A program made the position numbers and the translations under genes. The notes below the pieces were generated by a model. It had not been told where the DNA came from. It did not search any database and was given only the letters and a program-made list of their open reading frames with translations. A DNA stretch of 64,000 nt from Phoronis australis (Eukaryota > Phoronida > Phoronidae), in assembly GCA_002633005.1 (NCBI GenBank), contig NMRA01000209.1, positions 148,933 to 212,932 of the forward strand, written 5' to 3'. Shown in pieces: positions 59,687 to 64,000 of the stretch (the first letter of the stretch is position 1; each line of letters begins with the position of its first letter).

Positions 59687-59763
59687 AGTCACCCGGAACG
59701 TATCAAGTATTTTTGTAGCCTCAAATTGGATGCTAAAAAATACCTGAGGTGTTTCGGGTGACT
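59687..59763. repeat. 77-nt hairpin
   Basis: Outer arms 59687-59699 and 59751-59763 pair over 13 bp with one G-T type change; inner AGTATTTTT pairs with AAAAAATACCT. It could be a tiny MITE or a hairpin RNA. Confidence 0.7.
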
Positions 59764-60897
59764 AAGGCTTTTTAATTGAAGCGGTCAGATGTGGTAGTTT
59801 TAGATGTGGCATGTTTGGAAGAGAAAACAACAATCGATATCGACACAAGTGGTGCGCTCAGTTTCCTCATCTCAAAATGAACCCGTGGCGCAGCAATGCG
59901 CTTGCGTACTGTGCTCGTGTCGACCGCTAGCGGCACTGATGCACGTGAATAAGTGATTGTATTCTACCAGTTATTAGCCAGACAGTTGGGTGATACGGTG
60001 GCTGACTAAGCAAGCCACAACGTTCAAATCCTTGATGGCACGCGTTTGTGCAGCTTTTGAAAAAAATGTTTCGAGACCTTGGCTAAAATTAATGTCTTTA
60101 AGCAGTGAGGCTCAAGTTTCGAAATGAGTCATTGGAGCCTGACTGAGCGCGCGGGCAGAACTAATGAAATATCCCAAGACCTAAAAGATTACACATTGAC
60201 TCTAACTAACGCAGTTATGCTTCATTGTTCATCATTTATACTCATATTTCCATCATAAATTCTCGTGTTATGCAAGTATGACGGCGTTTTCTGTGACGGA
60301 ATTGTTGCCTCACTGCTAAGATCGTCGGTTATCAAACTTCTAACCGAACACCACGCCACTCATGTTGATACCCGCAAGGTGTCACTCCGCAGGCCAACAC
60401 ACTAGTCCCGCACTCACAAATGTCCCGCGGTTAGCTTGATGTAACTAGGGACGACCGGCCATCAATAGCTATGTAAACACGTGGCCCGGGACTTGAAAGG
60501 TTTTATTCTATTCAGTTGTATAGCACTTTATCGGAATCTGCTTTCGGCTATTGTTGTCATACATACAGACTTGAATATCAATACACACACAGATTTCATC
60601 TCTGCTTGTCCACGTACAGGCTTTTAGTACGGGATTAAAGGATAAACGGTCAAGATTAAAGTTTCCTGCTCTGGATTTGTCGTTAGTAACCGACAGACGA
60701 CACCAAAGATTAAGTAGATCAGACGGCCATTAATTGAATTTTAAGGACCATTTGTTATTCCGCTGCTACTAAACGAACAAGCTCTCTCAATGGATCACCT
60801 TGTGCTGATTTGCTATGAGCGTCACCGTAATCAAGTATACAGGTACGATTAACGGTTACCAATTGCTGTGAATACCTTGACTGGGCTAGCCGACAAG

Positions 60898-61075
60898 ATG
60901 GTTCCTGAGGAAACCACCGACAGTGTTAAGCCCGACGTATCCTCTTCGCAAGAATCCCAAGGGTCGAGTTCCGATCGACATGTGATGGATGTTCTGTCCG
61001 GAAGACTAGACCCAAGGAGTTTGGATAAAATGCCATCCAAGGTGATCCGTATGTTCGTCGCCTGTACCTCGACGG
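60898..61075 (+). CDS. First coding exon of a NACHT/WD- or TEP1-like protein (partial)
   Basis: The ATG at 60898 lies in ACAAGATGG, a good start context; a GTG 30 bases upstream is not the start. 59 codons run to a consensus donor ACGG|GTAAGC in phase 1. A Ser/Asp/Glu-rich leader (VSSSQESQGSSSDRHV) is followed by KMPSKVIRMFVACTST; the split codon would most likely give Asp. V-R-x-F-x-x-S/C-T-x-T-D is the conserved strand that precedes AERD/ERN in NWD1, TEP1, NPHP3 and related NACHT or TPR proteins, which are expanded in amphioxus and sea urchin. The following exons were not found in the remaining 2.9 kb. Confidence 0.55.
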
Positions 61076-64000
61076 GTAAGCAACATAAAACACCAGGATA
61101 ATAGACCTGACGCATTTTGGCAGCCGGAACTGTTGATCTCTGTCCCGGTAATAGACATACTGACAAACATGCCCTCGTATGAAAGTCTATTTGTCATCCC
61201 ATTCTCAGCCAGTGGGCCATATTAGTTTCGAATTTTACTGCCTACTTCTGTAAGTTGTGTTCATGTATGCACAGTATGAAATCGGTGTGGTGACTCTAAT
61301 ACTTTCATACGAGAGATCGACTTTTTGGTGAGCGACAAAGTAGTGATAGTACTATAGTTTCCCGTAACCAACCCATCGTGTTGAGGTTACCTGGTGTTTT
61401 TGGGTTACCAACACTGAAAGGGTTCATTCCCGTGGTTGATTTTTAGATTCGACTTGTAGTTAGATAGGCCCACACTGACAGGTGTGCGATCTCCAACTTA
61501 GTCCAAAGTGAATATATTTTAAATTCAACAAGCTCGACACCGTAAGATATTACATTTAAATTATCAAGTTTCTGTCGATCAACAATGCTGTTTTGGCAAC
61601 ATTTTCACCTGCTTAAAGCTGGGAATCAGTCTAGTTCCTAGCATTCAGAAATGGCATGCACTTTGTGTTGTTGGCTCTGTTCTCGTTTATCAACCGCACA
61701 ACAGTCGGTCACTTATCTTTCATCACTGTTGACCTGATCGGCACCCTGTCTTTATCAAACCTGTATTGGCCCTAGAAACATCATCTCTTTCGTTATCTCC
61801 GTAGTCTTATCTCCGAATGGTTTTGGCACAAATCATCTTCAACTAAATAAACAACTTTAATCGTACATGGGAATACCTACACAAAAACATCCGCAGCAGT
61901 CTTGGGAACTTTAACGAAAAATTCATTACATTTTCAAGAATTATTTGTTTGCTTATATTTGGAAGAAATTATTATGGAACAGCCACACAAACATTCGAAC
62001 AGCGCCTATACAGCACAACGCTTGTTGATCAAAAATCACTTTCTGGCTCGAGGATTACTGATGTATAACTTGCGCGATATCACGGTTCTATAAGCGTCAT
62101 TACCCAGGAGTACCGTATAATAGCGAGGATTAGAACAGGTTTATTGCTCAAGGGAATGACACGGTATTGCTACGGAAACGGTTGGTAAGGCAGTGCCAAG
62201 CGACTACTCAATTTTTTATCTAACCTTCAAGTCGGTGAATTTGTTGCTTGTCACCAGAAAACAGAAGCGTATAGCCAGCTAAAGCCACCCAGGCTGCCAA
62301 ATTCCATACGACAAAATTCAAACTGAGCGTCGTGTTTTTGTCCGTAACTTCCAGGCAATCCTAGAAACAACTGTTGTAGACATTATTTGTATTTGCTCAA
62401 GATGTCAGCATATTTTTTCAAAAAGGACACATTACCATTATTCAATACTTTATTCTCCACTCTTTCAAAAACAGGGCGCCGGTGCGGCCATGGAATCGTT
62501 CCCACTTCCTGAACAAAGTGAGGGTCATAAACATTTCAGACATTTCTAAGAAGAGTCAAGATTTTTAAACATGGGTCAAGGGTTTTCAAACACGGCGCAG
62601 TTCCATGTTTGAATACTTTAAGACGAATATTGAAGGAAGCAGACAAGCGTTTCGCACTTTTAAAAGAATAAATGGAGCCTGGAAATGTCAGCGTAGCAGC
62701 GCATGCGCGCACCCGGGGGGGGGTTCGAACGAACCCTCCCCATTTGGCGAAGTGGGTAAAAAGGTCCGCCTCAGAGAAACAAAAAGTCCGAGAAATCGAG
62801 ACAACAATCCACTAAAAAGGCGCAGACGCACAGTTCACAGACCTGAAAGTGGTACCCCGTTTTTTAAATTTTTTTAGTCCTCCCGCTTTTTTGTTAGCAA
62901 AAGGTCCACTTTCTCAAATATTCAAGCCTCCCACATTAAAGGCTTTGTGCGCGCACGCAGCATACGTGTCTTCTTCCACAGAGAGCAAATTTGTGTACAC
63001 ATTATTAGATTACCAGTCTCCCTCCGATAAGACTAATATTGCATGGTAATGTCTCCCGTGGATTAAGCCCTATAGGTAATTTTTGCATTCTGAAACATCG
63101 GCGAAGCCCCTGGCCTTTGGCATGCATTATACATGTAAGTACTATATGCACAGTCGACCATCGACCCGTTGTGTCATGTAATGTTTCTTTCCTCTGTCGG
63201 AATCGCTTAACATTTACTCGTGGTCAAGTGACAATTTACTTTGCAAACATAAATTGTTCGTAAACCTGCTTAACATGCGCGGTGAATGGGATTTAAATTT
63301 AGGTGATATTTTCTTTCGTGTTTTTAACATAATCCGCTGTGCTGGCTGATATATGTAGTGGTTGCACGCGATGCTTGCCAACACCGGGGACTGCGAGTCG
63401 TGCAATGGGAGAGTTTGAAGTGAATAATTCAAAATTATGCAATACACACATTTTGTAGATTGTATCATTGACGAGGTTCAGGGTCATCTATAAACAATGC
63501 TCAATAGAAAAAACTTCCTCAGAAAGCAAAATTTGGGCAAAACGATATCAGGGTGTGTTTTCTTTTGCCATCTCGAAAACAAAGTTTCACGTTAACCCGA
63601 GATTAGCCGTGATCTAATTTCTTAATACATGTGACTTGTGTAACCCGACCTCTAACGTTCTGTATGTATTCTACATTCACATATCTTTCGTAGTACAGTA
63701 CCTACACCTAGTCTTATTAAAGAATTCAACCGAACGAGCAGAACCGTAAAGATTTTCAATTAACTGCCATGGAGAGTTTGATTTAATATTGAATAAACAA
63801 AAAGAAACTTTACAAAGAGAACCATTATTATGTCTGGTGTCCGATCGAGTTCGGCGGCTTAGAATCTATTATGTTGCCCTGAGTCAGTGTTTGTTTAAAT
63901 ATTGATCCGCTCACTCGTTAGAAAGCAAACTGTTTATTTTGTTAAGACTAGGATAAATACTTATAATAATGTATTTATTACTAAGGTGTCACTTGACGAG
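61076..64000 (+). other. Probable intron of the NACHT/WD-type gene, to right edge
   Basis: No continuation exon recognised. Around 62811-62935 is a decayed relic of the transposon family seen in UCKL1: GGCGCAGACGCA, then TTTAGTCCTCCCG, then GCAAAAGGTCCAC. Otherwise AT-rich with no feature I can support. Confidence 0.35.

Noticed and set aside
60868-60897. Upstream GTG as start of the NACHT/WD-type exon
   Set aside because: A nuclear gene would use the in-frame ATG at 60898, which has a good Kozak context.

Overview
The window is animal nuclear DNA: spliced genes with GT-AG introns, long AT-rich introns, many decayed mobile-element copies, microsatellites, and three runs or single bases of N from assembly. 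The gene content (a THAP-domain gene, UCKL1, a eukaryotic xylose isomerase, and the first exon of what looks like a NACHT/WD-type gene) suggests a marine invertebrate, most likely an invertebrate deuterostome such as amphioxus, a hemichordate or a sea urchin. That assignment is inference; no marker here fixes the species.

Layout. At 1-254 on the minus strand is the N-terminus of a THAP zinc-finger protein that runs off the left edge. From about 1.18 to 5.09 kb lies a large inverted-repeat element with arms of about 1.2 kb. UCKL1 (uridine-cytidine kinase fused to a uracil phosphoribosyltransferase domain) follows on the plus strand, 5687-22518. Twelve exons could be joined in frame; its first coding exon was not found. 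Its introns hold a 468-bp tandem duplication with an N at the joint, a (TG)n tract, a poly-G/N gap, a 0.7-kb foldback element, and three copies of a 450-500 bp transposon family with 6-bp target duplications. A shorter fourth copy lies in the 3' flank.

Convergent to UCKL1 on the minus strand, 41101-25986, is a complete 15-exon xylose isomerase gene. The joined reading frame is 1377 nt (458 residues plus stop) with all known catalytic and metal-binding residues in place. This is the most notable gene in the window, because the enzyme is best known from bacteria, plants and fungi. Its introns show no bacterial contamination is involved.

From 41 to 55 kb the sequence is mostly intergenic, with a few exon-like open frames I cannot name. 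At 55477-55974 (+) a single coding exon follows a strong splice acceptor and encodes a 165-residue, Ser/Pro-rich, basic protein ending in a PLDLR motif (a CtBP-binding type). At 60898-61075 (+) is a first coding exon ending in a motif typical of NACHT/WD and TEP1-like proteins; the rest lies beyond the right edge or in exons I did not find.

The genes do not form an operon. UCKL1 (pyrimidine salvage) and xylose isomerase (pentose interconversion) are simply tail-to-tail neighbours. No rRNA genes, CRISPR arrays or bacterial-type signals were seen.
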